A stretch of DNA of 64,000 bases from CBDANW01 sp965197825 (GCA_965197825.1 CBDANW010000002.1:2046001-2110000); one strand, 5' to 3'; shown: positions 49,739 to 59,077, counted from the first letter of the stretch. Numbers and translations: made by a program. Notes: generated by a model from the sequence alone, not told the origin.

Positions 49739-51112
49739 TCAGTCGCCTCGAGCGGCGGGAGTGCGTTTCCACGCGTGGAACATGGAGGGCAGAAGCCGAT
49801 AGCGAGCGATGTTCCCCTCGTGCAAGCCGTCGAGCTCTTTCATCACCATCTCGACAAAGGCGTCGCGGTCCCGCGCGGGCAAGTTAGCCTCCGCGTACTC
49901 GTGTGCGACAGCTTCAGGTGATCCTAGACGTTCACGCACAACTTTCGCCACGAGCTCACCCAAAGGCTCCCGATAGCGAAGTCGAAGGGGGTCGGGTTCC
50001 CCCAGCGTCTGCCGAACGGTCATGTAGCGCGAGCACGAGCGTTCGTAGGCCCAGACGAACACGTCCCTCAGCAACTCCACGCGATTAAGTTCGTATACGC
50101 CGAGCGTCCCATCGACGTAGTCGCGCTCCGGGACATCGACAAAGGAAACCGGACAAAGATTACCCCGTATTAACGGTAGATTCGCGCCCAGCCGCGAAAC
50201 GCGTTTGTTGACGTCTTCGAACGGCTGCAGGTACGGAACATGAACCATGACGAAGAACGCCTGCTCGAATGGATCCTTGATGTCTCCCGCCTTACCGAGC
50301 ATTTGCACGAAGCACTCTTCAACGATTTGCGGGATAGCCGTCGGCAAGAAAACCGACCCCGAGATTTCGACAGGTATCTCACGCAGTTTGCCGATGGAAT
50401 CCGGGTCGCCGAGCAAATTGTCTGCGAGGATGGCGTGAAGATTGAGGAATGTGTATTTGTTGAAACTGATCTCTTCGGCGCTGTTGACGAGGAACTCGAT
50501 CGCTCGCTTGTGATTGAGAATCATCTGCGTTTCCTTGGCATCTTTGCCCGCAGCGGTCTTGCCAAACTGAATGAGCTGCTCTGTGTCGAGCCGTGTATAC
50601 GTGTTACCTTCAAGACGCGACGAGGCCCAGGAGAGGTCGATCAGGAGCCGGTCCAGAATCTGGCGGGCATAAGTGCTAGCCGGGCGATCCATTTCGAGGG
50701 GGGGACGACCAACCTCATGCAGGTGTCGGCGGGTGTTGTCGGGAAGATAGGTGGTTTCGTTAGACGAGTAGTCGTCCAAGAAGTCTCGCCGGTAGCTTAC
50801 TGGACGCCGCCGCCGGAGTGGGCTCTGAACGTATACCCGCACGGCGGACGCCTCTGAGGAAAGACGCGAATCGATGTCAAGCGCCGGTGCGATCGCATCT
50901 TCAGTCGGAAGTAGGTACACCACGGACCGTGCCCGACCGCGCCGACGTAGTCGATCGTCCTTCACGAGCTGCGTGAGCCGCCGCACGAGAGTTCGGCGGG
51001 CAAAAGCGCCTCGAAGCTCTTCATGCAGTTGCGCGGCACTAACCCCTTCGGGATGGCGCGCCACGGCGTGTAAGATGGTCTGGAACTCCTCTACAGCGAC
51101 TTGTTTTGGCAC
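49739..51112 (-). CDS. Fic/Doc-like protein with N-terminal winged helix
   Basis: A 457-residue protein. Residues about 1-70 form a winged-helix-like DNA-binding domain. The Fic region has the inhibitory-helix motif SSRLEGNTY (SxxxEGN) near residue 165 and the Fic loop PYLQPFEDVNKRVSRLGAN. The loop keeps PFxDxNKR, as in Doc, but the first residue is Gln instead of the catalytic His. It could be an inactive Fic protein or use another residue. A repeated operator-like site upstream suggests self-regulation. Confidence 0.85.
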   Translation of the reverse strand: MPKQVAVEEFQTILHAVARHPEGVSAAQLHEELRGAFARRTLVRRLTQLVKDDRLRRRGRARSVVYLLPTEDAIAPALDIDSRLSSEASAVRVYVQSPLRRRRPVSYRRDFLDDYSSNETTYLPDNTRRHLHEVGRPPLEMDRPASTYARQILDRLLIDLSWASSRLEGNTYTRLDTEQLIQFGKTAAGKDAKETQMILNHKRAIEFLVNSAEEISFNKYTFLNLHAILADNLLGDPDSIGKLREIPVEISGSVFLPTAIPQIVEECFVQMLGKAGDIKDPFEQAFFVMVHVPYLQPFEDVNKRVSRLGANLPLIRGNLCPVSFVDVPERDYVDGTLGVYELNRVELLRDVFVWAYERSCSRYMTVRQTLGEPDPLRLRYREPLGELVAKVVRERLGSPEAVAHEYAEANLPARDRDAFVEMVMKELDGLHEGNIARYRLLPSMFHAWKRTPAARGD

Positions 51113-51117
51113 GATTT

Positions 51118-51232
51118 CCCTATTTATCTGGCACGGTAGTTATGCGTTCAAGTAACACATAAAAGTTAAGTTACGAACAAAGCCTACTTTATTTGGCACC
51201 GATCAGTCAAGTATCAGGCCAAATAAAGTGGC
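51118..51232. promoter_or_regulatory. Putative operator repeats upstream of the Fic gene
   Basis: TTTAT(C/T)TGGCAC occurs at about 51122-51133 and 51189-51199, and in inverse orientation (GTGCCACTTTATTTGGCC read on the minus strand) at 51217-51234. Arms ACTTTATTTGGC (51186-51197) and 51218-51229 are exact reverse complements with a 20-base spacer. The position just before the Fic gene, which starts with a winged-helix domain, fits autoregulation, but this is inference. Confidence 0.5.
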
Positions 51233-51234
51233 AC

Positions 51235-51670
51235 GCTTTGCCCCGCGCGCCAGGCCCCTGAGTACACCCCGCAGGGCCAGCGGGTTCACTGGGGGTAGGT
51301 GAAAAGGAAAAAAATCCCACGTCTTATATGAGCAGGAACTTCAGAACCAATCCCGTTCGCATGAGCGGCTGGCTGGTGGTCTTCGCGTCTCGTGCAACCA
51401 AGCCTTGCGAGAGCCAAGCAAGCTAGACGGTTTCGCGGCTGCGGAGAGTCGTCGAGTTGGAGAAGGAGGTGAGAGGGGCTCTGGCTCCAGCACACGCCGG
51501 AGTGAAACCGGCCTTGAAGCAGGAACTGGGCGTGATCAGATTTGATCACGTTCTGGAGAGCGGCTCTGCGCAACCCGGGCCATGACGTTGGCAGAAACAC
51601 CGTGAAGCGCACTCTCGCAGAACACGGTATCGAGCCCGCCCCCGGAGCGGCGTAAGCGAATCCCGGCCGC
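51235..51670. other. 436-bp intergenic stretch, no gene seen
   Basis: Between the Fic promoter and the end of purF. I found a short palindrome GTGATCAGATTTGATCAC at 51533-51550 and no recognisable gene, RNA or terminator. Minus-strand frames here look like shadows. Confidence 0.4.
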
Positions 51671-51716
51671 TCAGCTGTCCTTGAATTTCTCGAACAGCTT
51701 GCGTTGCCCGAGGGCT

Positions 51717-53084
51717 TCATCGAACCGGGTAGTTGCCACTGAAGCAGGCAGCGCAAAATTCGTCTTTACCGTTTTGCACCGAGGCCATGAGGGAGGGAAG
51801 GGAAACGTATCCCAGGCTGTCTGCACCCAGGAACTGCTCGATTTCCTTGACCGAGTGCGACGCCGCGATGAGCTGCTCCTTTTCCGGCGTGTCGATGCCG
51901 TAGTAGCAGGGGCCGGTGATGGGGGGAGACGAGACGCGGAGATGTACTTCCCGAGCGCCGGCGTTGCGTACCATGCGGACGATCTTCTGACTGGTCGTTC
52001 CCCGGACGATGGAATCGTCGATGAGCACGACCCTCCGGCCCTCGAGTACGGAGCGGACGGGATTGAGCTTGACCTTGACCCCGAAGTTTCGGATCGACTG
52101 CATTGGCTCGATGAAGGTCCGGCCCACGTAATGATTGCGAATGAGGCCGAACTCGAGCGGAAGGCCCGAAGCCATCGAGTATCCGACAGCGGCGAACATG
52201 CCGGAGTCTGGCACCGGTACCACGACGTCGGCGTCCACGGCGGTCTCTTGCGCCAGCCGTTTCCCCATCTCGATGCGGGAGACGTGAACGCTTCTTCCGA
52301 AAACCGTGCTGTCCGGCCGGGAAAAGTAGACGTGCTCGAAGATGCACTGGCGGTGCGTTTCCGCTGGGAAGGGATGGAGAGATCGGACACCGTCGCCATC
52401 GATGATCACGATCTCACCGGGCTCGATCTCGCGAACGTAAGTGGCATCGATGAGATCGAGCGCGCAGGTCTCGGAGCAGAGAACGTGACTGTCTCCGAGC
52501 TTACCCAGAATGAGGGGTCGGAATCCACGCGGGTCTCTCACTCCGTACAAGGCGTCGGGAGTAATGAAAAGCAGACTGAAGGCACCTTGTAGACCTCGGA
52601 GAGCGTCCACGATGGCGTCTTCGACTACTTTTTGATCCGAGCGAGCAAACAGATGAAGGATGACCTCGGTGTCGCTGCCGGTGCGGAAAATCGAACCGCG
52701 GCTGACGAGATCCTTTCTCAACAGGTGGGCGTTCACCAGGTTCCCGTTGTGGCACACGGCGATCTCGCCGAACTTGCAGTCGATGAGGAGAGGCTGGGCG
52801 TTGATGCTCGTGCTTTCTCCAGCGGTGGAGTAGCGAACATGTCCGATCACGGCCGGAGCCCCCTCGAGCGGCTGCATGGCCTCTTCGTCGAAGACGTCCG
52901 CCACGTGGCCTCTCGCCTTCTTGATGCGGAGCCCGTCTGGCGCCGCGGCCACCATACCCGCTGCTTCTTGGCCGCGATGCTGGAGAGCGTAGAGCCCTAG
53001 ATACGTTAGCCGCGCGGCGTCAGGATGGTCGAAGATTCCAAAGACACCGCACTCGTCGTGAAAACCGTCGCTCGAAGCCTTCAT
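51717..53084 (-). CDS. purF: Amidophosphoribosyltransferase
   Basis: A 455-residue PurF. The glutaminase Cys is near the start (DECGVFGIFDHPD, after a short propeptide), then LQHRGQEAAGM, HVRYSTAG, CHNGNLVN and SDTEVILHL; the PRTase part has VVLIDDSIVRGTTSQKIV. It makes phosphoribosylamine, the first step of purine synthesis. ATG 53084 overlaps the purL stop as ATGA. The frame ends at SGNYPVR; a further 18 codons with RFDEALGQRKLFEKFKDS lie in the next frame to 51671, so the last residues seem lost by a small frameshift near 51725. Confidence 0.92.
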   Translation of the reverse strand: MKASSDGFHDECGVFGIFDHPDAARLTYLGLYALQHRGQEAAGMVAAAPDGLRIKKARGHVADVFDEEAMQPLEGAPAVIGHVRYSTAGESTSINAQPLLIDCKFGEIAVCHNGNLVNAHLLRKDLVSRGSIFRTGSDTEVILHLFARSDQKVVEDAIVDALRGLQGAFSLLFITPDALYGVRDPRGFRPLILGKLGDSHVLCSETCALDLIDATYVREIEPGEIVIIDGDGVRSLHPFPAETHRQCIFEHVYFSRPDSTVFGRSVHVSRIEMGKRLAQETAVDADVVVPVPDSGMFAAVGYSMASGLPLEFGLIRNHYVGRTFIEPMQSIRNFGVKVKLNPVRSVLEGRRVVLIDDSIVRGTTSQKIVRMVRNAGAREVHLRVSSPPITGPCYYGIDTPEKEQLIAASHSVKEIEQFLGADSLGYVSLPSLMASVQNGKDEFCAACFSGNYPVR

Positions 53085-55300
53085 GGATGGATATCCTTCT
53101 CCAACGCCGACCACCAGGCGTTTTTTAGGGCGGAAAGATCGAACGAGATGGCCTCGACGCCATTCAGTTGGACCCGGAGCTTCTCACCGCCGGTGACGCC
53201 CAGCCGCGATAGAGGGACGCCGACGCCATCGGCCAGCGACTCGAGATCCTCTGCCCGTTCGGGCGAGATACTGAGCAGCATGCGGCTCTGCCCTTCACTG
53301 AAGAGCAGCGTATCGGCTCGACCCGGACACTCCATGGAAATCGTGGCTCCTACTATTTCGCCCATCTGGCCGAAAAGACTCTCCGCGATCGCGACCCCCA
53401 GCCCACCCTCGCTGAGATCGTGCGCGGAACGAAGCCACTCGCGGGCCGCCGCCTCTCTCGTAAAGGCGTGCAAGGCTTTTTCTCGTTCGAGATCTAGAGC
53501 GGGTGGGAGCCCGAGGATCGCGCCAAGGATCGTCTTTAGATATTCGCTGCCACCGAGCTCGTCGGTGGTCTCTCCGGCGAGATAGATCCAGTCTCCGCCA
53601 CCCTTGAAATGATGCGTCACCCTTTGCATCTTATCCTCTAGTATCCCCACCGCTCCTACCACCGGTGTGGGGAAGATGCTCTCGCCTTCCGTTTCGTTGT
53701 AGAAGCTGACGTTGCCGCCAGTAATAGGTATCTCCAGGGCACGACAGGCATCGGCCATGCCATCGATCACTCGGGCGAACTGCCACATGACCTCGGGTTT
53801 TTCTGGACTGCCGAAATTGAGACAGTTGGTGGCGCCCACGGGTGTGGCACCGGCCGCAGCCAGGTTTCGGCAAGACTCCGCTACCGCCAGGGCTCCGCCC
53901 AGGTATGGGTCGAGGTAGGTATAACGACCGTTCCCGTCGAGACTCATGGCGAGGGCGAGCGGCGTTCCCTTCAAACGAATGACGCCGGCGTCCGATCCGG
54001 GAAGCACGATGGTGTTGCTCTGTACCATGTGATCGTATTGCTGGAAGACCCAATGCTTGTTGGTGAGGCCGTGAGAGCAGACCAATCGCCGCAACGCATC
54101 GGCGGGATCCTTGGGCTCGGGAAACGCGTTCAGATCGAGTCGCGCTGTTTTTTCTAGATAGGCCGGTTTCTCGAGCGGACGCTCGTAGATGGGTCCTTCC
54201 TCCACCAAAGCCTGGCAGGGTACTGCGGCGACTCCGGTTCCATGATCGCGCACACGCAGCATGCCGTCGCCGGTCACTCGTCCTATGGTGACCGCGTGCA
54301 GGTCCCATTTCTCGAAGATGGCTTCGACTTCCGCCTCGCGACCCTTCTTGGCGACCAGCAACATTCTTTCCTGGGACTCGGAGAGCATGATCTCGTACGG
54401 AGTCATCCCCTTTTCACGCTGAGGCACCTTCCCGATGTCGATCTCGATACCGGTGCCTCCGCGCGCCGCGAGCTCCGATGTCGAGCAGGTCAACCCAGCC
54501 GCTCCCATGTCTTGGATCGCGACCAAAGCGTCGGTGGCCATCAGCTCCAGACACGCCTCGAACAAGAGCTTTTCCATGAAGGGATCGCCCACTTGAACCG
54601 TGGGTCGTTTCTCCTCCGCTGCCTCATCGAACTCCGCCGAAGCCATGGTGGCTCCGTGAATGCCGTCCTTGCCCGTCTTGGCGCCGACGTAGATAACCGG
54701 ATTCCCTTCGCCCTCCGCACGTGCCAGGAAAATGCGCTCCCTGGGAGCGATGCCGAGGCAGAAGGCGTTTACCAGCGGGTTGAGGCTGTAACACTCTTCG
54801 AAGGCCACCTCGCCCCCGACGGTCGGGATCCCGGTGCTGTTTCCGTAAGACGCGATACCGGCGACCACGCCTTCGAGAAGCGACCGGTTCTTGGGGACGG
54901 ATAGCGGACCGAAGCGCAGGGAATTCATGAGCGCGACCGGCCGTGCGCCCATCGTGAAGATGTCTCGGATGATGCCGCCCACTCCGGTGGCCGCTCCTTG
55001 AAAGGGCTCGATGAAGGAGGGGTGGTTATGAGACTCGATCTTGAAGACCGCCGCCAAGCCGTGGCCCAGATCGACGACGCCGGCGTTCTCGCCGGGACCC
55101 TGCAACACCCGCGGTCCCTTGGTGGGCAGACGCTTCAAGTGCATGCGGGAGCTCTTGTAACTGCAGTGCTCGGACCACATCACCGAGAAGAGGCCTAGCT
55201 CGGTGAGATTGGGCTCGCGGCCCAACTTCCGCATGATTTGCTCGTACTCCTCCCCGGTGAGATTGTGCATCTCGAGAAGAGTCTTTTGCGCTCCGTTCAT
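53081..55300 (-). CDS. purL: Phosphoribosylformylglycinamidine synthase subunit PurL
   Basis: A 739-residue small-type PurL. MWSEHCSYKSSRMHLKRLPT, GPGENAGVVDLGHG, AAVFKIESHNHPSFIEPFQGAATG and GGIIRDIFTMGARP are the ATP and substrate motifs; NCLNFGSPEKPE and HDLSEGGLGVAIAES lie in the second half. It uses ammonia from PurQ to make FGAM, with PurS as third subunit. ATG 55300 overlaps the purQ stop by 4 bp; a longer frame exists but runs into purQ. Confidence 0.96.
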   Translation of the reverse strand: MNGAQKTLLEMHNLTGEEYEQIMRKLGREPNLTELGLFSVMWSEHCSYKSSRMHLKRLPTKGPRVLQGPGENAGVVDLGHGLAAVFKIESHNHPSFIEPFQGAATGVGGIIRDIFTMGARPVALMNSLRFGPLSVPKNRSLLEGVVAGIASYGNSTGIPTVGGEVAFEECYSLNPLVNAFCLGIAPRERIFLARAEGEGNPVIYVGAKTGKDGIHGATMASAEFDEAAEEKRPTVQVGDPFMEKLLFEACLELMATDALVAIQDMGAAGLTCSTSELAARGGTGIEIDIGKVPQREKGMTPYEIMLSESQERMLLVAKKGREAEVEAIFEKWDLHAVTIGRVTGDGMLRVRDHGTGVAAVPCQALVEEGPIYERPLEKPAYLEKTARLDLNAFPEPKDPADALRRLVCSHGLTNKHWVFQQYDHMVQSNTIVLPGSDAGVIRLKGTPLALAMSLDGNGRYTYLDPYLGGALAVAESCRNLAAAGATPVGATNCLNFGSPEKPEVMWQFARVIDGMADACRALEIPITGGNVSFYNETEGESIFPTPVVGAVGILEDKMQRVTHHFKGGGDWIYLAGETTDELGGSEYLKTILGAILGLPPALDLEREKALHAFTREAAAREWLRSAHDLSEGGLGVAIAESLFGQMGEIVGATISMECPGRADTLLFSEGQSRMLLSISPERAEDLESLADGVGVPLSRLGVTGGEKLRVQLNGVEAISFDLSALKNAWWSALEKDIHP

Positions 55301-55989
55301 GATACCGATGAGATGAGACTCTGAAACAACCGAAGGCCATGATCCGTGCCGAGCTCCGGCTGGTAGCAACGATCCAGATGCGGCATGAGCCCAACCACGT
55401 TACCTCTTTCGCTCACGATACCCGCGATGTGATTCGCCGAGCCGTTTGGGTTCGCTTCGTCCGAAAGCTCCCCGGAAGGTGTCGCATAACGGAGCATCAC
55501 CTGGCCGCGACTCTCTAGCTTCTCGAGCTCTCTGGGGTCGGCGTAGAAGTTCCCGTCGGCGTGTCCAATGGGCACACGGAGCACGTCTCCCTTGATGCAA
55601 GCGTTCGTGAGAGGCGACTCGACGGTCTCCACGCGGAGATCGACATAGCGACAGACGTAGTGCAGACTCTTGTTGCGCAGCATCGCGCCGGGGAGCAGTC
55701 CCGCCTCCATGAGCACCTGGAATCCGTTACAGATGCCGGTGATCGGTTTACCCGCCTCCGCCATCGAGATCAAAGGTTCCATGATGGGAGAGAATCGAGC
55801 GATGGTGCCCGGACGGAGATAATCGCCGTGAGCGAAGCCTCCCGGTAGGAGCGCCGCGTCGAAGCCGTCGAGAGATGTTTCCTTGTGCCAGACGAGCTCG
55901 GCTTCCTGCCCGAGCACGTCGCGAAGCGCATACAGCACATCGCCTTCGCAGTTGGAGCCGGGGAAGACGAGAATCGCGAAGCGCGGCAT
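55297..55989 (-). CDS. purQ: Phosphoribosylformylglycinamidine synthase glutaminase subunit PurQ
   Basis: A 230-residue class I glutaminase. The catalytic Cys lies in GICNGFQVLMEAGLLPGAM and the His/Glu pair near the end in GLMPHLDRCYQPELG. FPGSNCEGDV and PGGFAHGDYLRPG are also conserved. It delivers ammonia to PurL. ATG 55989 shares one base with the purS stop. Confidence 0.96.
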   Translation of the reverse strand: MPRFAILVFPGSNCEGDVLYALRDVLGQEAELVWHKETSLDGFDAALLPGGFAHGDYLRPGTIARFSPIMEPLISMAEAGKPITGICNGFQVLMEAGLLPGAMLRNKSLHYVCRYVDLRVETVESPLTNACIKGDVLRVPIGHADGNFYADPRELEKLESRGQVMLRYATPSGELSDEANPNGSANHIAGIVSERGNVVGLMPHLDRCYQPELGTDHGLRLFQSLISSVS

Positions 55990-56240
55990 CAGTCTACGAT
56001 GTCTACTCGGAACGTCTCAATTACCGGGTTCGAAAGCACACGGTTCGCGATCTCTCGCACCATGGCCTCCGCGTCTTCGCGAGCTCCGGCCTTTACCGAC
56101 ATCTCGAAGTACTTGCCCTGCCGAACTTCCCCGACGCCGGAATAGCCCATGGTGGCCAGGGCACCGCGGATGGTTTCTCCCTGGGGGTCGTGCACCGAGG
56201 GTTTCAGGCGAACGTAGACTTTGGCGCGGAAATCCTTCAA
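55989..56240 (-). CDS. purS: Phosphoribosylformylglycinamidine synthase subunit PurS
   Basis: An 83-residue PurS with the core VYVRLKPSVHDPQGETI, then ALATMGYSGVGEVRQGKYFEM. It bridges PurQ and PurL in the small-type FGAM synthase. The start is TTG 56240, overlapping the purB stop as TTGA; the GATC-rich stretch before it has no strong ribosome site, so translational coupling is likely. Confidence 0.93.
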   Translation of the reverse strand: MKDFRAKVYVRLKPSVHDPQGETIRGALATMGYSGVGEVRQGKYFEMSVKAGAREDAEAMVREIANRVLSNPVIETFRVDIVD

Positions 56241-57535
56241 GATCCGAACACTCGTTGAAAGATCGTGTCGACTTGTCGCATCTGGCTTTCGTAATCGAAC
56301 GTCTCGTTCAGCTCTTCCGGCGAGAGCTTCTCTTTGATGTCGGGATCCTTCTCGAGGAGCGACTTGAAATCTGACTGGCCGCTCCAGACCGCCATCGCAT
56401 TGCGTTGCACGATCCGGTAGGCCTCCTCTCGAGAGAGGCCTCGCTTGGCGAGCTCCAGGAGAACCTGCCCGCTAAAGACCAATCCTCTCATTGACTCGAG
56501 ATTCTCCCGCATCCGTTCCGGATAGACGATCAGGTTGTCCACGATTTGAGTCATTTTCCGCAGAATGTGATCGGTCAGAATAAAGCTGGAGGGGAGGATC
56601 ATGCGCTCGACCGAAGAGTGGGAGATGTCTCTCTCGTGCCACAGGGCGATGTTCTCCAGCGCGGCTTGTAAGTTGGAGCGAATCACCCGCGCGAGCCCGG
56701 ATATCTGCTCGCACGCGACGGGGTTGCGTTTATGGGGCATGGACGAGGAGCCCTTCTGATTCTTGTCGAAGAACTCCTCGACCTCTCGGATCTCGGTTCT
56801 CTGTAGGCTGCGGATCTCGACCGCGATGCGGTCCAGCGTGCTGGCCAGGATGGCAAGAGCGCCGAGCATCTCGGCGTGTCGATCGCGACCGAGGACCTGA
56901 GAAGAGATGGGAGCCGGCGTGAGGCCGAGACTCCGACACACCTTCTCCTCGATGCTGGGTGGAAGATGGGCAAAGGTTCCGACCGCGCCCGAGAGCTTTC
57001 CTACGGCGACCGTCTCACGAGCGCGGGCCACCCGCTCCCGACTCCTTTGGACCTCGCTATACCAGACCGCGAGCTTCAACCCGAACGTCATGGGCTCGGC
57101 GTGGACCCCGTGCGTGCGCCCCACCATCAGCGTGCGCCTGTGGTCGAAGGCCCGGTTGCGAAGCACATCCCGCAACGCATCCACATTAGCCAGAATGAGA
57201 TCGGCAGCCTCCCGCAGCCTCAACCCGAGCGCGGTGTCGACGACGTCGGAGCTCGTGAGGCCGAAATGGATCCATCGGCTTGCTTCGCCCACGGTTTCGG
57301 CGACGGCCTGAGTGAAGGCCACGACATCGTGTTTGACGTCGCGCTCGATGGCATCGATCCGCTCGATGGAGAAGCTCGCCTTCTTCTTGATCTCCTGGAC
57401 CGCCTTCGCAGGCACGATCCCTTCCGTCGCCATGGCTTCGGCCGCGGCGATCTCGACCGCGAGCCAGGTCTCGAACTTCTTCTGCTCGCTCCACAGGTGT
57501 CCCATTTCGGGATGCGTGTAGCGGTCGGTCAGCAT
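56237..57535 (-). CDS. purB: Adenylosuccinate lyase
   Basis: A 432-residue PurB of the fumarase/aspartase superfamily. The signature GSSSMPHKRNPVACEQI is at about residue 260, GRTHGVHAEPMTFG and HFGLTSSDVVDTALG are earlier conserved parts. It works at two steps of purine synthesis, releasing fumarate from SAICAR and adenylosuccinate. ATG 57535 begins the usual MLTDRYTHPEM; an in-frame start 10 codons upstream is less likely. Confidence 0.96.
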   Translation of the reverse strand: MLTDRYTHPEMGHLWSEQKKFETWLAVEIAAAEAMATEGIVPAKAVQEIKKKASFSIERIDAIERDVKHDVVAFTQAVAETVGEASRWIHFGLTSSDVVDTALGLRLREAADLILANVDALRDVLRNRAFDHRRTLMVGRTHGVHAEPMTFGLKLAVWYSEVQRSRERVARARETVAVGKLSGAVGTFAHLPPSIEEKVCRSLGLTPAPISSQVLGRDRHAEMLGALAILASTLDRIAVEIRSLQRTEIREVEEFFDKNQKGSSSMPHKRNPVACEQISGLARVIRSNLQAALENIALWHERDISHSSVERMILPSSFILTDHILRKMTQIVDNLIVYPERMRENLESMRGLVFSGQVLLELAKRGLSREEAYRIVQRNAMAVWSGQSDFKSLLEKDPDIKEKLSPEELNETFDYESQMRQVDTIFQRVFGS

Positions 57536-57554
57536 GGCCGCTGAACCCGTTTCT

Positions 57555-58478
57555 TCAAAAGGCAAGCACCCGTTGCCCGCTGCTCACTTGCGTCTTCCGA
57601 GGCTCCGTCAGGCGCAGAAGACGAGTCGGTCGATCGTGGTAGCACACGTGAACCATCGGGACCGGATCGCCCCTTCGGCGAAGGGCTTCCCGGCAAGAAG
57701 CGAGGGCCAGGCTTTCGTGATTGTTGGTCCGCGAGAGGTGAGCCAGGAAAAGGTGGCGCACCGACATGGGCAGTCTCTCTTCCAAGTATCGGGCCAACGC
57801 CTCGTTCGAAAGGTGTCCTAAGCGGCTTCCTACTCGTTGCTTGAGGGAATCCGGGTAGGGTCCCTGGCGCAGCATATCGACGTCGTGGTTGGACTCCAAA
57901 AGGATCGCGTGGGAGCCCCGAAGCGCTTCTTCCACTTCTGGGGAGACATGGCCGATGTCGGTGACATGCGAAAACCGAACCCGCCCCTGCCGGATAGAGA
58001 AACCTACCGGCTCCGCCGCGTCATGCGGTGTCGGGAAGACATCGATCTTCAACTTGTCGAGCTTGAAGCTACGATTCGCCTTCAAGCGAACCCATTCGAC
58101 GTCTTTGAACTTCCCATCCGAACGGACCCTGAGTCCGTTGAACGTCCCCTCGGTGGCGAGGAGCGGCGTCCGGTGTTTTCGGGCGAACTGTAATGCGCCG
58201 CGGGCGTGATCTTGGTGCTCGTGGGAGAGCAGGAGGCCACCGATCGCGCTTGGCGGAACGCCGAACGACGCCAAACGCCTTTCGATCTCGCGGCAAGCGA
58301 GCCCGACATCGATGAGCAAGCTCACCGAGCCGCTCGAGACGAAGGTGACGTTACCGCTACTGCCGCTCCCTAAGACGGAAATCTGTAGGGCTATTGGAGA
58401 CCTCCGGCGACAGTATACTGAGAAGCGTGCGCGAGGGGTAGCCCCCTTTATAGGGGAATTATATACTTTTTTTGACAC
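57555..58478 (-). CDS. MBL-fold metallo-hydrolase (YycJ/WalJ-like), start changed by insertion
   Basis: The core ISVLGSGSSGNVTFV, LLSHEHQDHARGAL, HVTDIGHVS, LLESNHDVDML and AHLSRTNNHESLAL is a complete YycJ-type MBL hydrolase of about 275 residues. The only canonical in-frame start before the core is GTG 58478, which lies inside the terminal repeat of the inserted 616-bp element (58454-59069); it would add about 30 foreign residues. A Shine-Dalgarno CGGAGG is at 58402-58407, followed 6 bases later by ATA where a start is expected. Zinc ligands H.H.DH are intact. First gene of the purine operon. Confidence 0.8.
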   Translation of the reverse strand: MSKKVYNSPIKGATPRARFSVYCRRRSPIALQISVLGSGSSGNVTFVSSGSVSLLIDVGLACREIERRLASFGVPPSAIGGLLLSHEHQDHARGALQFARKHRTPLLATEGTFNGLRVRSDGKFKDVEWVRLKANRSFKLDKLKIDVFPTPHDAAEPVGFSIRQGRVRFSHVTDIGHVSPEVEEALRGSHAILLESNHDVDMLRQGPYPDSLKQRVGSRLGHLSNEALARYLEERLPMSVRHLFLAHLSRTNNHESLALASCREALRRRGDPVPMVHVCYHDRPTRLLRLTEPRKTQVSSGQRVLAF

Positions 58479-59069
58479 CTCTACCTTAGAGGGCGCGCCG
58501 GGGCTGGGCCGAGGCCCGAGGATGGCTGGCCAAAAACGGCCACCTGGCAGAACTCACCGATGAGGGACGACCCCGGGAGCGGTCCGACGAAGGAGACTCC
58601 CGGCTCGTACCCCAGCGCGCCCATGAACTCATAGTCCCAATAAGACTTCTACGTTGCGGCGCATTTGAACCACCGCCCGGTAGTCATGCTCCATCAAGGG
58701 AGCAACCTCCTCCACAAACGGAGCAAGCTCCTCCATCACAATTTTGGCTTCTCTCGAAAACTGCTCGATTATAATTTGACTGGGGGCGATTCCGGTGATA
58801 AGTTCTCTCATGAGAGTAAAAACCTCCTGGCCGATGTTGTGTTCGGCTTGCGAAATTGTTTTAAGAAGCCCCGGGGGTAATTCCCCGGGGCTCTTGCGTT
58901 ACGGCCTCTATCCTACTATGAATCAGCGTTCAGCGGCGCGGCGCGACCTTCAACGATAGGATCCTTTCGTTTTTTACGTCCACTAGGCATTCGTACAGGT
59001 GCGGTTCCCACGTTCCGTAGCGGTTTTGAAAAATTTCGAGGCGTTTGTCAAAAACCGTACATAATTCCC
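58454..59069 (-). mobile_element. 616-bp TIR element, copy B (inverted)
   Basis: Same length and sequence as the element at 28491-29106, in opposite orientation; I noticed only a few differences (for example one in the 60-codon ORF and one in the right TIR). The ends are GGGAATTATATAC and its inverse with one change (TATGTAC). Flanks are CTTTATAG on the left and CTTTAATG or TTTAATGA on the right, so the target duplication is imperfect or lost. It sits between the MBL gene and the M16 peptidase gene. Confidence 0.85.
58629..58811 (-). CDS. 60-residue protein of the 616-bp element, copy B
   Basis: The same small helical protein as at 28749-28931 with a single substitution (Pro for Leu in the middle, EEVAPLMEHDY). 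The ribosome site AGGAGG and spacing are identical. Preservation in both copies, with intact frame and signal, argues that it is translated, but two young copies would also look alike by common descent. Confidence 0.6.
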   Translation of the reverse strand: MRELITGIAPSQIIIEQFSREAKIVMEELAPFVEEVAPLMEHDYRAVVQMRRNVEVLLGL

Positions 59070-59077
59070 TTTAATGA

